Assembly (NCBI GenBank): GCA_029212505.1
Contig: JARGOS010000005.1
Location: 1 to 64,000, forward strand
DNA from: Legionellaceae bacterium
Lineage (GTDB): Bacteria; Pseudomonadota; Gammaproteobacteria; Legionellales; Legionellaceae
DNA: 64,000 nucleotides
Reading direction: 5' to 3'
Part shown: one piece after another, positions 27,456-38,086 of the stretch
Layout of the letters: every line of letters begins with the position of its first letter
Numbering within the stretch: the first letter of the stretch is position 1
Program-made: the position numbers and the translations under genes
The notes under the pieces: generated by a model
Told to the model about the DNA's origin: nothing
The model's input: only the letters and a program-made list of their open reading frames with translations
Database searches by the model: none

Positions 27456-28469
27456 ATGCTCAGTCGTGTTGCCAATTCTTTATACTGGATGAGTCGATAT
27501 TTAGAGCGCGCAAATAATATTGCACGATTTATTGATGTTAATTTACTGCTGATTCTTGATATGCGGGTGAACCACGAGCAAACGCAGTGGGAGCCGTTAA
27601 TTCAGACAACCGGTCAACATGCTGAGTTTTTAAAGCATTATGCTGCCTTTAACGAAGAAAACGTTGTCAAATTTTTAACGTTTGATACCCATAATCCTAA
27701 CTCGATTATTGCTTGTGTTCACAGTGCGCGTGAAAATGCGCGAACCATTCGAGAAATGATCTCGTCTGACTTGTGGAAATGTATCAACGAATTTTATCAT
27801 TTTGTGAATAAAAACAGTAAAAAACGCAAAATACATAATTTACAAGCATTTTATACCGAAATAAACGCGTTTAATAACCTAATTGTGGGTATTCAGCAAG
27901 ACTCGATTTCACACAATGAAGCGTGGCATTTTATACGTCTAGGACAAATGCTGGAGCGCGCAGATAAAACGGCACGCCTGCTCGATGTCAAATATTTTTT
28001 ACTTTCATCGCATCCTGATGAAATTAATTCGCTTCACGATATTATTGAATGGGGTGCCGTTTTACAATCAGCGAGTGCGTTTGAAATGTACCAAAAACAA
28101 TTTCACCGTATCAGCTATCAAAACGTAACTAAATTTTTAATTCTTGATCCTGATTTTCCACGAGCCATAAAATATTGTATGGACGCTGCGGCGGTATCAT
28201 TACAAAAAATTATCACGATTATTGATATTGATTTTGATGTTGATGTGCCGGCACACAATGAAATGAAAAAAATAAAAAATTTATTACTAACAACCAACAT
28301 CGAACACATTTTGGCTCATGGATTACATGAATTTATCGATCTTTTTCAAGTCAATTTAAACGTGCTTGATCGGGCGATATACCAATCTTTTTTTGCGACG
28401 AAAAAGCACGTTTTAAGTAGCAATACCGTCAATACCGATAGTACGTTGGCTTATACGGACCCTCGATAG
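27456..28469 (+). CDS. Alpha-E domain protein (DUF403)
   Basis: 337 aa, all-helical. The family N-terminus [21 protein letters not shown] is intact, with [19 protein letters not shown] and a central [20 protein letters not shown] motif. Alpha-E proteins always accompany the permuted ATP-grasp and transglutaminase proteins; their biochemical role is not known. The last 13 codons overlap the 3' end of ahcY by 41 bases on the opposite strand. Confidence 0.92.
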   Translation: MLSRVANSLYWMSRYLERANNIARFIDVNLLLILDMRVNHEQTQWEPLIQTTGQHAEFLKHYAAFNEENVVKFLTFDTHNPNSIIACVHSARENARTIREMISSDLWKCINEFYHFVNKNSKKRKIHNLQAFYTEINAFNNLIVGIQQDSISHNEAWHFIRLGQMLERADKTARLLDVKYFLLSSHPDEINSLHDIIEWGAVLQSASAFEMYQKQFHRISYQNVTKFLILDPDFPRAIKYCMDAAAVSLQKIITIIDIDFDVDVPAHNEMKKIKNLLLTTNIEHILAHGLHEFIDLFQVNLNVLDRAIYQSFFATKKHVLSSNTVNTDSTLAYTDPR

Positions 28470-29751
28470 ATAAATTCAAATACTCAGCCTGCAGAGGTGT
28501 AAGCTGCGTTAAGTCTGCACCAATGCGCTCTAGATGCAAACGTGCAACTTTTTCATCGAGTATTTTAGGCAAGGTATAGACTTGATGCTGGTACTTATCA
28601 CGATGCTGAAAAAGCTCGATTTGTGCCAGTACTTGATTAGTAAACGATGCCGACATCACGAAACTTGGATGCCCCGTCGCACAACCCAAATTGACTAAAC
28701 GGCCTTCTGCTAATACCGTGAGCCGCTTACCGTCAGGAAAAATCACATGATCCACTTGCGGTTTAATATTATCCCACGTGTATTGCCGTAAGCTTGCAAT
28801 ATCAATTTCAGAATCAAAATGCCCGATATTACATAAAATCGCCTGGTCTTTCATACGCTTCATGTGCTCATGTGAAACCACATGGTGATTACCCGTTGCT
28901 GTAACCAAAATATCGATACGCTCAACCACATCTTCGAGCCGAACCACCCGATACCCTTCCATCGCCGCTTGCAGGGCACAAATTGGGTCAATTTCTGCAA
29001 TACATACGGTCGCACCTTGGCCACGCAAAGCTTGAGCGCAGCCTTTACCAACATCGCCGTAGCCTAAAATTAATGCCACTTTACCGGCAATCATCACATC
29101 GGTTGCACGTTTAATACCATCCAAAAGAGACTCGCGACAGCCGTATAGATTATCAAATTTTGATTTCGTCACCGAATCATTGACATTGATTGCCGGGGTT
29201 CTTAACGTGCCGCGTTTAGCCATTTCATGCAGGCGTGCCACACCGGTGGTGGTTTCTTCAGATAGACCATAAATTTCAGGTAATAACTCAGGATAATCCA
29301 CATGCACCAGCGCCGTTAAATCGCCACCATCATCCAATAATAAATTCGGCGTCCAGTTATTGGGACCTTGGATGGTTTGCTGAATACACCATAACGCTTC
29401 ATCTTCGGTTTCACCTTTCCAGGCAAACACCGGGACACCAGCGGCAGCCATGGCGGCAGCGGCTTGATCTTGGGTGGAAAAAATATTACAGGACGACCAC
29501 CGAACTTCGGCACCTAAGGCTTCTAGTGTCTCAATGAGAACAGCGGTCTGAATGGTCATGTGAAGGCAGCCGGCAATGCGTGCGCCGGCTAAAGGTTGGG
29601 AGGCAGAAAACTCATCACGAAGTGCCATGAGACCCGGCATTTCGGTCTCAGCAATGGCAATTTCTTTTCTGCCCCATTCGGCAAGTGTTATATCCGCAAC
29701 CCGGTAATCATGTGAATCACTGGAATCCGTAACATCATTGCGTTCCCTCAT
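28429..29751 (-). CDS. ahcY: Adenosylhomocysteinase
   Basis: Hydrolyses S-adenosylhomocysteine to homocysteine and adenosine in the activated methyl cycle; about 440 aa. The NAD-binding loop is in [19 protein letters not shown], the substrate-site [14 protein letters not shown] is complete, and the C-terminus PYKPTYYRY with its NAD-contacting Lys-Tyr is typical. The frame continues up to 29799, but AAGGAG seven bases before the ATG at 29751 supports MRERNDV. With this start it overlaps the end of metK by 17 bases. It is the last gene of the long grpE-to-ahcY run. Confidence 0.97.
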   Translation of the reverse strand: MRERNDVTDSSDSHDYRVADITLAEWGRKEIAIAETEMPGLMALRDEFSASQPLAGARIAGCLHMTIQTAVLIETLEALGAEVRWSSCNIFSTQDQAAAAMAAAGVPVFAWKGETEDEALWCIQQTIQGPNNWTPNLLLDDGGDLTALVHVDYPELLPEIYGLSEETTTGVARLHEMAKRGTLRTPAINVNDSVTKSKFDNLYGCRESLLDGIKRATDVMIAGKVALILGYGDVGKGCAQALRGQGATVCIAEIDPICALQAAMEGYRVVRLEDVVERIDILVTATGNHHVVSHEHMKRMKDQAILCNIGHFDSEIDIASLRQYTWDNIKPQVDHVIFPDGKRLTVLAEGRLVNLGCATGHPSFVMSASFTNQVLAQIELFQHRDKYQHQVYTLPKILDEKVARLHLERIGADLTQLTPLQAEYLNLSIEGPYKPTYYRY

Positions 29752-30925
29752 GCATGCTCTCCTTGACCTTCGATGTAGAAATAGCCGAACGTAAGACATC
29801 TACTTTATCCAAACGCTCCCATGGGAATTCATCACGTCCATAATGACCCAAGGTTGCTGTTTGGCGATAAATAGGACGTAACAAATCATGATGCTTAATA
29901 ATACCTGCGGGTGTTAAATCAAAATGCGTTTTAATTAACTCAATAATTGCTTGCGATTCTAAACGTCCTGTTCCAAATGTATCAACAAAAATCGACGTAG
30001 GTTCTGCAACACCAATCGCATACGATACCTGAATTTCGCATTTATCAGCAATGCCGGCGGCTACCAAATTCTTGGCCACATGCCGTGCTGCATAAGCACC
30101 GGAACGGTCAACTTTAGATGGATCTTTGCCTGAGAAACATCCGCCACCATGTCGTGCCATACCGCCGTACGTATCAACAATAATTTTACGACCTGTTAAC
30201 CCACAATCACCCAAAGGCCCACCAATCACAAACCGACCGGTTGGGTTAATTAAATAGCGTGTATTATTATTGAGCCATGCTTTTGGAATCACTTGATGAA
30301 TCATCGCTTCTTTAACATCAGCAATAATCTGTTCTTGACTCACCTCAGGCGTATGTTGCGTTGAGAACACCACCGTATCAACAGCCACAGGCTTGCCATG
30401 CTCATAACGTAACGTCAACTGACATTTTGCATCAGGACGAAGCCAAGCTAATTCGCCACTTTTTCTTAGTTCAGCTTGTTTTGCCATCAAACGATGAGAA
30501 TACGCAAGCGGCGCCGGCATGAGTTCATCTGTTTCGATTGTTGCATAACCAAACATCAAGCCTTGATCGCCCGCACCTAGAATCGCTTTATCCACTTGGT
30601 CAACACCTTGTGCAATATCAACCGATTGCTTACCAATCGCTGACAGTACCGCACAGGACTCCCAGTCAAACCCCATCGCTGAGCTGTTGTAACCAATATC
30701 ACGAATCACACCCCGGGTGACTTCTTCAACATCCACCCAGGCTTCGGTGGTGATTTCGCCACCGACCAACACCATACCGGTTTTAACAAATGCCTCACAG
30801 GCAACACGTGCATGCTTATCTTGCTTTAAAATTTCATCAAGAATGGCATCTGAAATTTGATCCGCAATTTTATCAGGATGACCTTCAGACACCGATTCAG
30901 ACGTAAACATATAATTCGAATTCAC
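29735..30925 (-). CDS. metK: S-adenosylmethionine synthetase
   Basis: Makes AdoMet from methionine and ATP; 396 aa. Signatures: [20 protein letters not shown], the hexapeptide GAGDQG, and [16 protein letters not shown]. The start is GTG at 30925 (reading [10 protein letters not shown]); AGGGAG lies eight bases upstream and the GTG overlaps the carA stop as GTGA. The short C-terminal extension ESMHEGTQ lies in the overlap with ahcY. No SAM riboswitch can fit before it, so control is probably through the upstream promoters. Confidence 0.97.
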   Translation of the reverse strand: MNSNYMFTSESVSEGHPDKIADQISDAILDEILKQDKHARVACEAFVKTGMVLVGGEITTEAWVDVEEVTRGVIRDIGYNSSAMGFDWESCAVLSAIGKQSVDIAQGVDQVDKAILGAGDQGLMFGYATIETDELMPAPLAYSHRLMAKQAELRKSGELAWLRPDAKCQLTLRYEHGKPVAVDTVVFSTQHTPEVSQEQIIADVKEAMIHQVIPKAWLNNNTRYLINPTGRFVIGGPLGDCGLTGRKIIVDTYGGMARHGGGCFSGKDPSKVDRSGAYAARHVAKNLVAAGIADKCEIQVSYAIGVAEPTSIFVDTFGTGRLESQAIIELIKTHFDLTPAGIIKHHDLLRPIYRQTATLGHYGRDEFPWERLDKVDVLRSAISTSKVKESMHEGTQ

Positions 30926-32061
30926 AACGATAACTCCCTGTTACACATAAGTTCAATAAAGTTATTAAATAGACACGCCGCATCATGTGGCCCGGGCCCT
31001 GCTTCCGGATGTCCCTGAAATCCAAACGCAGGTTTACTTTGATGAATCATACCTTGAAGGCTTTCATCAAACAAGGAACGATGCGTCACACGTAAACAAT
31101 CCGGCAAGCTTGCCTCATCTAAGGCAAACCCATGATTTTGACTGGTGATCAAGACACGTTGTTTTTCGCCCGGTACAGCCAATTCACCCACAGGATGATT
31201 CGAACCATGGTGCCCAAACTTCATTTTGACCGCTTTTGCACCGCAAGCAAGACCTAGTATTTGAAAACCCAAACAAATACCCAACAGCGGCATACCGTGA
31301 TCTAATAATGCTTGTGTGGCTCGAATCGCATAATCACACGCGGCCGGATCGCCAGGACCGTTAGATAATACAACCCCATCAGGATTCATCTCCATCACTT
31401 CAGCAGCCGAGGTTTGTGCTGGCACCAGCGTCAAATGACAACCTTTGTCACGCAAGCGACGTAAAATACTGTGTTTTACACCAAAATCATACACCACCAC
31501 ATGAAACCGTTCGGGTTTGGATTCTGAAGCCCAAACCCCTTGTCCGGCATGCCATCGCTCCACCGTCTGTCGTGACACCACACGTGCTAAATCGACACCA
31601 GCCAGTCCAGGACATGCTTTTGCTGCAGCGAACGCTTCATCGGTATCGACGGTACCTGTCACTATGCACGCAGCAATCGCACCATGCTCACGTAAATGAT
31701 GTGTGAGCGCACGCGTATCAACACCTGCAATGGCCACCACATCATGTTTTTTTAGCCAATCGGGAAGCGTCATTTCGGCACGATAATTACTCGAAAGTGA
31801 AATATCATGTTGAAGTACAAGGCCGGAAGCCCACGCCCTCGACGACTCCATATCGTCTTGGTTGCAGCCGGTGTTACCGACATGCGCTGTGGTTAGCATC
31901 ACGATTTGATGCGCATAGGAGGGATCGGTCAAAATTTCTTGATATCCGGTCATGCCCGTGTTGAACACGAGCTCACCGACGGCTCGTCCTGATGCGCCAA
32001 CCGAGATACCCTCAAATATTGAGCCATCCGCGAGAACAAGTCGAGCCGGTATGTTATTCAT
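30922..32061 (-). CDS. carA: Carbamoyl-phosphate synthase small subunit
   Basis: Glutamine-hydrolysing subunit of carbamoyl-phosphate synthetase, 379 aa, feeding pyrimidine and arginine synthesis. The N-terminal CPSase small-chain domain ([16 protein letters not shown]) precedes a class I amidotransferase with the nucleophile Cys in [16 protein letters not shown] and the catalytic His-Glu in GHPEAGPG. It starts six bases after dnaJ and overlaps metK by four. The partner carB is not next to it and not elsewhere in the window. Confidence 0.97.
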   Translation of the reverse strand: MNNIPARLVLADGSIFEGISVGASGRAVGELVFNTGMTGYQEILTDPSYAHQIVMLTTAHVGNTGCNQDDMESSRAWASGLVLQHDISLSSNYRAEMTLPDWLKKHDVVAIAGVDTRALTHHLREHGAIAACIVTGTVDTDEAFAAAKACPGLAGVDLARVVSRQTVERWHAGQGVWASESKPERFHVVVYDFGVKHSILRRLRDKGCHLTLVPAQTSAAEVMEMNPDGVVLSNGPGDPAACDYAIRATQALLDHGMPLLGICLGFQILGLACGAKAVKMKFGHHGSNHPVGELAVPGEKQRVLITSQNHGFALDEASLPDCLRVTHRSLFDESLQGMIHQSKPAFGFQGHPEAGPGPHDAACLFNNFIELMCNRELSL

Positions 32062-32067
32062 GCGTGG

Positions 32068-33222
32068 TTACATATCCTCAAAAAATTGCTTGACCCGACC
32101 AAACCAAGAGTCCGAACGTGGTGCGTGAGCACCTGGGTTTTCATCCAACGATGCTTGAAAGCTTGTGAGCATGTCTTTTTGTTCACGTGATAATTTGACC
32201 GGCGTTTCTAACACCACACGGCATAATAAATCACCCGAACCATGCGCACGTACCGACTTCATGCCTTTACCACGTAAACGAAACGATTTGCCTGTTTGTG
32301 TTTCGGGCGGTATTTTTAAGGCCACACGGCCTTCGAGCGTTGGCACGTCGATAGAACCACCCAACACCGCCGTGGTAAACGCAATAGGCACTTCACAATG
32401 CAGATCTTTGCCTTCACGCTCAAAAATTGCATGCTTTTTGACAGAGACTTGAACATACAAATCACCTGCCGGTCCACCATGTAAACCTGCTTCACCTTCA
32501 CCACTCAAGCGAACGCGATCACCTTCATCGATACCGGCCGGTATTTTAACCGTCAGTGTCTTGGTTTCACGTACACGACCGTTACCATGACAGTCGGTGC
32601 ATGGATCAGATATCGTTTGACCTTCACCATGACAATTTGGACAGGTTTGTTGTATTGAGAAAAAGCCTTGTTGAATACGAACTTGCCCGACACCCGCACA
32701 CGTTTCGCACGTAACCGGCTTAGTTCCTTTCTTACCGCCCGAGCCACTGCAGACCTTACAGGTCACATGCCGCGGTACTTTAATTTCAACAGACTTACCC
32801 GAAGCCGCTTCTTCAAGCGTGACTTGGACGTTCATCTGCAGATCGGAACCCCGCTGTGCGCGTGATTGCTGACCGCCGCCTCGACGCCCTCCTCCGGTAA
32901 AGATGTTTTCAAAAATATCTTCGAAACCACCAAAACCACCCCCGCCGCCGCCGAAACCGCCGCCGCCAAAGCCGCCAGGACCACCCCCGGCTGCACCATC
33001 GACACCCGCATGTCCAAATTGGTCGTAGGCTGCGCGTTTGTCTTTATCCGACAACACCGCATAGGCTTTTTGAATTTCTTTGAATTTTTCTTCAGCCGAT
33101 TTATCATCCGGATTTCGATCCGGATGATGTTTCATCGCTAACTTACGATAGGCTTTTTTAATATCAGCATCACTGGTGTCACGCGTGACACCGAGAAGCT
33201 CATAATAATCTTTTTGCTGCAT
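32068..33222 (-). CDS. dnaJ: Chaperone DnaJ (Hsp40)
   Basis: Type I Hsp40 co-chaperone of DnaK, 384 aa. The J domain ([19 protein letters not shown], with HPD) is followed by a glycine/phenylalanine-rich region and four CxxCxGxG zinc repeats ([32 protein letters not shown]), then two client-binding beta domains. It lies 23 bases after dnaK. It stimulates DnaK ATPase and delivers unfolded clients. Confidence 0.98.
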   Translation of the reverse strand: MQQKDYYELLGVTRDTSDADIKKAYRKLAMKHHPDRNPDDKSAEEKFKEIQKAYAVLSDKDKRAAYDQFGHAGVDGAAGGGPGGFGGGGFGGGGGGFGGFEDIFENIFTGGGRRGGGQQSRAQRGSDLQMNVQVTLEEAASGKSVEIKVPRHVTCKVCSGSGGKKGTKPVTCETCAGVGQVRIQQGFFSIQQTCPNCHGEGQTISDPCTDCHGNGRVRETKTLTVKIPAGIDEGDRVRLSGEGEAGLHGGPAGDLYVQVSVKKHAIFEREGKDLHCEVPIAFTTAVLGGSIDVPTLEGRVALKIPPETQTGKSFRLRGKGMKSVRAHGSGDLLCRVVLETPVKLSREQKDMLTSFQASLDENPGAHAPRSDSWFGRVKQFFEDM

Positions 33223-33245
33223 GAATCGCTCTCTCGGTGCGTGAC

Positions 33246-35204
33246 TTACTTCTTAGCGTCGTCTTCTTTAACTTCTTCAAATTCAGCATCAACAACACTA
33301 TCGTCTTGTACTGCATCACCTGCGTCAGCTGCTTCAGCTGTATCGGCCGCGCCATCAGCCGCTTGACCTTCTGCTGATTTTTTAGCGTACACACGTTCAG
33401 CCATGGATGCTGATGCTTTATTGAGCACTTCAAGCTTCGCTTCAATTTCAGCTTTATCGCTACCTTTCACCGCTTCTTTTAACTCAGAGATTGCTTCTTC
33501 AATGCTTTTCTTCTCATCATCTGCCATGTCGTCAGCTAAATCTTTCAACGATGTTTCGCTGCTATGAATCAAGCTATCGGCCTGGTTGCGTAATTCAACC
33601 AACTCTTTGAATTTTTTATCATCATCAGCATGTGCTTCAGCGTCTTTAACCATCGCTTCCACTTCTTCATCACTTAAACCACTGGAAGCTTTAATCACAA
33701 TCGATTGCGCTTTACCTGTCGCTTTATCTGCGGCTGATACATTCAAAATACCGTTGGCATCAATATCAAACGTCACTTCAATTTGTGGCACACCACGTGG
33801 GGCAGCAGGTATATCCGCTAAATCAAAACGTCCCAATGATTTATTGGCAGACGCTTGCTCACGCTCACCTTGCAATACATGAACCGTGACCGCTGTTTGA
33901 TTGTTTTCAGCCGTTGAAAACACTTGATTTGCTTTAGTTGGAATCGTGGTGTTTTTATCAATCAGCTTAGTCATCACGCCACCCATGGTTTCAATACCCA
34001 GTGATAACGGTGTTACATCTAACAATAAAATATCTTTCACATCACCAGACAATACGGCCGCTTGAATTGCAGCACCCACAGCAACAGCTTCATCAGGGTT
34101 CACATCACGTCGTGGCTCTTTACCAAAAAACTCTTCAACCGTTTTTTGAACCAACGGCATACGTGTTTGACCACCAACCAAAATCACTTCGTCAATTTTT
34201 GAAACACTCAAACCCGCGTCTTTTAATGCTGTTTTACATGGAGCAATCGTGCGTTTAACCAAATCTTCAACCAACGACTCAAGCTTCGCACGGGTCAACT
34301 TAATGTTTAAATGCTTAGGACCACTTGCATCTGCCGTAATATAAGGCAAGTTAACATCCGTTTGTTGTGATGATGATAATTCGATTTTTGCTTTTTCTGC
34401 TGCTTCTTTCAAACGTTGAAGTGCAAGTGGATCGCTATGCAAATCAATGCCCGCATCTTTTTTGAATTCAGCCGCTAAATATTCAATTAAAGCTAAGTCA
34501 AAATCTTCACCACCCAAGAACGTGTCACCGTTGGTCGACAACACTTCAAATTGATGCTCACCGTCTACTTCCGCAATTTCAATGATCGATACATCAAATG
34601 TACCACCACCTAAGTCAAACACGGCAACGGTTGAGTCACCACGTTTTTTATCCATACCATAGGCAAGCGCTGCCGCAGTTGGCTCATTGATAATACGCTT
34701 CACGTCAAGCCCTGCAATACGACCCGCGTCTTTGGTTGCTTGACGTTGTGAATCGTTAAAATACGCAGGTACGGTAATCACCGCTTCAGTTACGTCTTTA
34801 CCTAAATAATCTTCAGCTGTTTTTTTCATTTTTTTGAGAATTTCAGCAGAGATTTGTGGCGGTGCTTTATCTTCATTTTTAACACGTACCCATGCGTCAC
34901 CGTTATCGGCTTTGACGATTTTGTACGGAACCATTTTTATATCTTTTTGTACGATTTTATCGTTGAATGTACGACCAATCAGACGCTTAATCGCAAACAA
35001 TGTATTTTCTGGGTTGGTGACCGCTTGACGTTTTGCAGCGGGTCCAACCAACACTTCATCATCATTCGTAAAAGCAACAATCGAAGGCGTGGTGCGATGA
35101 CCTTCCGCATTTTCAATCACGCGTGGATTTTTACCTTCCATGATGGCAACACATGAGTTTGTGGTACCTAAGTCAATTCCAATAATAACGTTTGATGCTG
35201 ACAT
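33246..35204 (-). CDS. dnaK: Chaperone DnaK (Hsp70)
   Basis: Hsp70, 652 aa. The ATPase domain begins [18 protein letters not shown] and contains [16 protein letters not shown] and [14 protein letters not shown]. The substrate-binding domain includes [17 protein letters not shown], and the tail is acidic and ends in [10 protein letters not shown], the usual EEVxD-like DnaK terminus. A GGAG seven bases before the ATG serves as ribosome-binding site. It has its own sigma-32-like promoter in the 106-base gap after grpE. Confidence 0.99.
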   Translation of the reverse strand: MSASNVIIGIDLGTTNSCVAIMEGKNPRVIENAEGHRTTPSIVAFTNDDEVLVGPAAKRQAVTNPENTLFAIKRLIGRTFNDKIVQKDIKMVPYKIVKADNGDAWVRVKNEDKAPPQISAEILKKMKKTAEDYLGKDVTEAVITVPAYFNDSQRQATKDAGRIAGLDVKRIINEPTAAALAYGMDKKRGDSTVAVFDLGGGTFDVSIIEIAEVDGEHQFEVLSTNGDTFLGGEDFDLALIEYLAAEFKKDAGIDLHSDPLALQRLKEAAEKAKIELSSSQQTDVNLPYITADASGPKHLNIKLTRAKLESLVEDLVKRTIAPCKTALKDAGLSVSKIDEVILVGGQTRMPLVQKTVEEFFGKEPRRDVNPDEAVAVGAAIQAAVLSGDVKDILLLDVTPLSLGIETMGGVMTKLIDKNTTIPTKANQVFSTAENNQTAVTVHVLQGEREQASANKSLGRFDLADIPAAPRGVPQIEVTFDIDANGILNVSAADKATGKAQSIVIKASSGLSDEEVEAMVKDAEAHADDDKKFKELVELRNQADSLIHSSETSLKDLADDMADDEKKSIEEAISELKEAVKGSDKAEIEAKLEVLNKASASMAERVYAKKSAEGQAADGAADTAEAADAGDAVQDDSVVDAEFEEVKEDDAKK

Positions 35205-35246
35205 ATTTTATACTCCAATTGAGTTATAATTGAGTTATCTAAAATT

Positions 35247-35282
35247 AATTACCCCTATGGCTTACTTATATAAGGGGTAATT
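35247..35282 (-). other. Hairpin in the grpE-dnaK gap
   Basis: A 10-bp stem AATTACCCCT/AGGGGTAATT with a 16-base loop. It contains the dnaK -10 element, so only transcripts reading through from grpE include both arms. It might attenuate read-through; on the plus strand it is followed by a short T-run. Confidence 0.5.
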
Positions 35283-35297
35283 TTTGCATTTCAAGGG
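35268..35297 (-). promoter_or_regulatory. Sigma-32-type promoter before dnaK
   Basis: On the minus strand CCCTTGAAA (35297-35289), an 11-base spacer, then CCCCTTATAT (35277-35268). This fits the heat-shock consensus CTTGAAA / CCCCATnT. The predicted transcript would start near 35260, about 55 bases upstream of dnaK. Confidence 0.7.
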
Positions 35298-35310
35298 TTT
35301 CGTTTGTTTT

Positions 35311-35901
35311 TTATTTTGCCACGACCACACGAGCTGCTCGAATCACCCGATCATTCAGCTTGTAACCTTTTTGAAACACCGTAATCACCGTATTAGATGC
35401 AGCATCGGGTGACTCCTGCATGGTCATCGCTTCGTGCAATTCAGGATTAAACACCTCACCCATAGGATTAATCTGCTCGACATCTGCCTTAGCTAACATA
35501 TCTAATAATAATTTCATGGTCAGCTGAATGCCTTCGTGCATGGCCACATCACCATGTTTTTCAGCTAAAAGCTCAGCTTGCTCGAGGCTATCAACCACAG
35601 GTAAGAGCGTTTTAATAAATTTTTCGAGACCGTAACGATGAGCATTGGTCACATCACGCTCGGAACGACGACGTAAATTATCCATTTCGGCCGTCACACG
35701 AACCACTTTTTCCCAGTTTTCGTGTGCTTGTTTTTCAGCATCCGTCAATTTTTGCTCAAGCACTTCATACGATGGATGTTCTAGTGCATCAGCATGCTGC
35801 TCGCCTTCAACCACCTTATCTTCCATGATCTCTTCCACAGACATATCTGCTGATTCTAATTCTTCTTTAAATTTGCCCCAATCTTTTTCTTGTTTACTCA
35901 T
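35311..35901 (-). CDS. grpE: Nucleotide exchange factor GrpE
   Basis: Releases ADP from DnaK; about 196 aa from this start. A long charged helix (about 50-110, KLTDAEKQAHENWEKVVR) leads to AEMDNLRRRSERDVTNAHRYG and the beta-wing domain ending GYKLNDRVIRAARVVVAK, all typical of GrpE. The frame opens at 35967, but that codon lies inside the sigma-32 promoter; the ATG at 35901 has AGGA eight bases upstream. First gene of the chaperone operon. Confidence 0.97.
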   Translation of the reverse strand: MSKQEKDWGKFKEELESADMSVEEIMEDKVVEGEQHADALEHPSYEVLEQKLTDAEKQAHENWEKVVRVTAEMDNLRRRSERDVTNAHRYGLEKFIKTLLPVVDSLEQAELLAEKHGDVAMHEGIQLTMKLLLDMLAKADVEQINPMGEVFNPELHEAMTMQESPDAASNTVITVFQKGYKLNDRVIRAARVVVAK

Positions 35902-35939
35902 GATTAAATTCCTCGCATTGAACAAAAAAGCTAGTTCTG

Positions 35940-35970
35940 AGATGGGGATCTTGAGTATAAAATTCAAGGG
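35940..35970 (-). promoter_or_regulatory. Sigma-32-type heat-shock promoter of grpE
   Basis: On the minus strand CCCTTGAA (35970-35963), a 15-base spacer and CCCCATCT (35947-35940), close to the heat-shock consensus. It lies about 40 bases before the chosen grpE start and overlaps the earlier in-frame codons, which argues against the longer GrpE. Confidence 0.85.
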
Positions 35971-36010
35971 ATTCTAGTTAATTATGTAAATTTTACTTAG
36001 TTTTCTGCGA

Positions 36011-36050
36011 TTTTTGACTGTTTTTGATTATTTTTGACTGTTTTTGATTG
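36011..36050 (+). repeat. T-rich direct repeat, 2 x 20 bases
   Basis: TTTTTGACTGTTTTTGATTA is followed directly by a copy differing only in its last base; each consists of two related 10-base units. It lies in the divergent grpE-DAHP synthase region. It may be a slippage product or bent, AT-rich promoter DNA. Confidence 0.7.
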
Positions 36051-36107
36051 TTCATTGACGCAATAACGTTGATAATTAGCCCTATTAAATATCAGCTCGT
36101 ATTGTAT

Positions 36108-37283
36108 ATGCCAGATACCTGGACCCCAACATCATGGTTAAACCACCCTTATGCGCAAGCGGCAAGCTATCCTCATGCTTTGCATCTAGCGCGTGTTGTA
36201 GGCCTGCTTAAACAAAAAAAAGCGCTGGTCCCGCACCGTCAAATTAATCAATTAAAAACATTACTAGCCAAAGCACGTCACGGCCAGGCGTTTATTCTTC
36301 AAGGCGGTGATTGCGCCGAATCATTCAACAACTGCCGCCCAGCCATGATTCGAGCGCAGCTCACGTTAATATTAAACATGGCTAATATACTCGCGGCTCA
36401 TACGCATGGCCCGGTTGTTCCTATTGGGCGCATAGCCGGTCAATACGCTAAACCGCGCTCGTCATCTGAAGAAACACAAAACGGTATCACGCTACCCAGT
36501 TATCGTGGCGATTTGATCAATGCCGTACAATTTAATGCACAAGCCCGCGTACCCAACCCCGAACGCTTGCTCCAAGGCTACCGCTCGGCAGCCAGAACAC
36601 TCGAGTTGATTCGTAAAAAAACAAAAAACATCCCGTTTTATACCTCACACGAAGCGCTTCATCTTCATTATGAATCGGCACTCACCCGGCGCTGTGAGCA
36701 AGGCCGCTGGTATAATTTTTCAACCCATCTTCCCTGGCTTGGTATACGCACGTCGCAACTGGACAGTGCCCATGTTGAGTTCTTACGGGGTATTGCAAAC
36801 CCTATCGGTATCAAGATAGGTCCTGCTGCCACGCCTGATTGGTTAATGAGCTTAATTCATCGCCTTAATCCGCAGCGCGAAGAAGGCAGAATTTTGTTAA
36901 TCACCCGGCTTGGTGCACAGCAAGTAGAGCACTTATTACCTGGACTGATTCAAGCCACACACAAGCATCATCACCCGGTCACCTGGGCCTGCGATCCAAT
37001 GCATGGTAATAACCAACTTACCGCATCGGGCATCAAAACACGCCACATGGATAGCATTTGGCAAGAACTAAGCCTTACTTTAAAAATTCACCAAGCGCAG
37101 CAAAGCCACCTCGGCGGCCTGCATCTTGAAATGACACCCGACGCCGTCACCGAGTGCTTGGGCGGCGAAATCGCTATTTCAGAAGCTGATTTAAACACCG
37201 CGTATCGCAGCTTACTCGATCCGAGATTAAATCAACCACAAGCCTTCGAGCTTATCAAAAAATTGAGGCACGCGCTGATTTAG
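36108..37283 (+). CDS. Class II 3-deoxy-7-phosphoheptulonate synthase (short form)
   Basis: First enzyme of the shikimate pathway, AroA-II type. Metal-site motifs are visible: QGGDCAES, CDPMHGN, GGLHLEMTP and LDPRLN, and the region PVVPIGRIAGQYAKPRSS is typical. At 391 aa from the ATG at 36108 (411 from the earliest in-frame start) it is clearly shorter than the roughly 450-residue regulated forms, similar in size to PhzC-type enzymes. The start was chosen because the protein then begins WTPTSWLNHPYAQ as in the family; no strong ribosome-binding site is seen. It is divergent from grpE. Confidence 0.9.
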   Translation: MPDTWTPTSWLNHPYAQAASYPHALHLARVVGLLKQKKALVPHRQINQLKTLLAKARHGQAFILQGGDCAESFNNCRPAMIRAQLTLILNMANILAAHTHGPVVPIGRIAGQYAKPRSSSEETQNGITLPSYRGDLINAVQFNAQARVPNPERLLQGYRSAARTLELIRKKTKNIPFYTSHEALHLHYESALTRRCEQGRWYNFSTHLPWLGIRTSQLDSAHVEFLRGIANPIGIKIGPAATPDWLMSLIHRLNPQREEGRILLITRLGAQQVEHLLPGLIQATHKHHHPVTWACDPMHGNNQLTASGIKTRHMDSIWQELSLTLKIHQAQQSHLGGLHLEMTPDAVTECLGGEIAISEADLNTAYRSLLDPRLNQPQAFELIKKLRHALI

Positions 37284-37376
37284 TGTTCCCAGATATTCAG
37301 CTACATTTGAATAATCAAAAATCCCGACTAAAATTAACCCTATACTCGACACCGAACCGACTATAGGGTGACCATC

Positions 37377-38054
37377 ATGCCGTCTAATCAACCAGAAAAT
37401 ACACCATCAAAAATAAAAGCCCTAGAAAACACTTTAGCGCAATGCCAAACTGTATTTAAAGAACCGAACAAGCTGAGCAAACAAAAAAAAGCCGATCTCA
37501 AAACATTAGAAAACGAATTTGTTTCAACAGCAACTGAGCTTTGTGAGCAATTAAGCGATGCACATGAACATCAAACCGTCGATGATGAGGTAACCGATGA
37601 TATTATAGAGCGCGCTCATGACATCGCGCGCCATGTCAGCGAGAAAACGCCCATACCTCGAAAAAAAGTTGAAAAAATCATCGCGTTAAATCATGCTAAT
37701 GCCCAATTAAAAACTCAACCCCCAGCTCAAAACCAAAACACTGTGACGCAAGCACTCATTGAGTTACTCACAAAAATAGCCCTGCTTGCAAGCGTTGTGC
37801 TGACGGTTATCGCTCCAGGACCGGGTACAGCGATCGGATTAAGTGTTGATATTGGTGCCGCCTTATTGTCTTTTTTACCCCATGCATTTGATACCTGTAA
37901 ACGCTTATTTTCTGACCGGCCTGAACCGCTAAATTTAGATGACGCAAAAAAACTTCAACAGGCGTATAAACAAGAAGCCCAAGCTCGAAGAGAAAATCAA
38001 GAGCCAAACGATGAAGCAGAACCCGAACAAGATGAAGGTCCAAACCTCGTATAA
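37377..38054 (+). CDS. Hypothetical protein with hydrophobic hairpin and acidic tail
   Basis: About 225 aa, not recognised. Residues 1-110 are charged and helical. A hydrophobic stretch near 125-165 (KIALLASVVLTVIAPGPGTA then IGAALLSFLPHAF) could form a membrane hairpin. The C-terminus is acidic and Glu/Pro-rich (NDEAEPEQDEGPNLV). AGGG at 37364-37367 places the start at the ATG at 37377 rather than the GTG nine bases earlier. It neighbours the two giant paralogues on the other strand, with convergent ends. It may be host-directed; that is inference. Confidence 0.6.
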   Translation: MPSNQPENTPSKIKALENTLAQCQTVFKEPNKLSKQKKADLKTLENEFVSTATELCEQLSDAHEHQTVDDEVTDDIIERAHDIARHVSEKTPIPRKKVEKIIALNHANAQLKTQPPAQNQNTVTQALIELLTKIALLASVVLTVIAPGPGTAIGLSVDIGAALLSFLPHAFDTCKRLFSDRPEPLNLDDAKKLQQAYKQEAQARRENQEPNDEAEPEQDEGPNLV

Positions 38055-38086
38055 TATGTATTTATTTGTCTTCGTTACAATGATGA

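Noticed and set aside
30922-30960. SAM riboswitch before metK
   Set aside because: metK overlaps carA and has no untranslated leader to hold one.
36011-36050. Tandem 10/20-base T-rich repeat as a CRISPR or origin iteron
   Set aside because: Only two 20-base copies with no spacers, no cas or replication-initiation genes nearby; low-complexity DNA is simpler.
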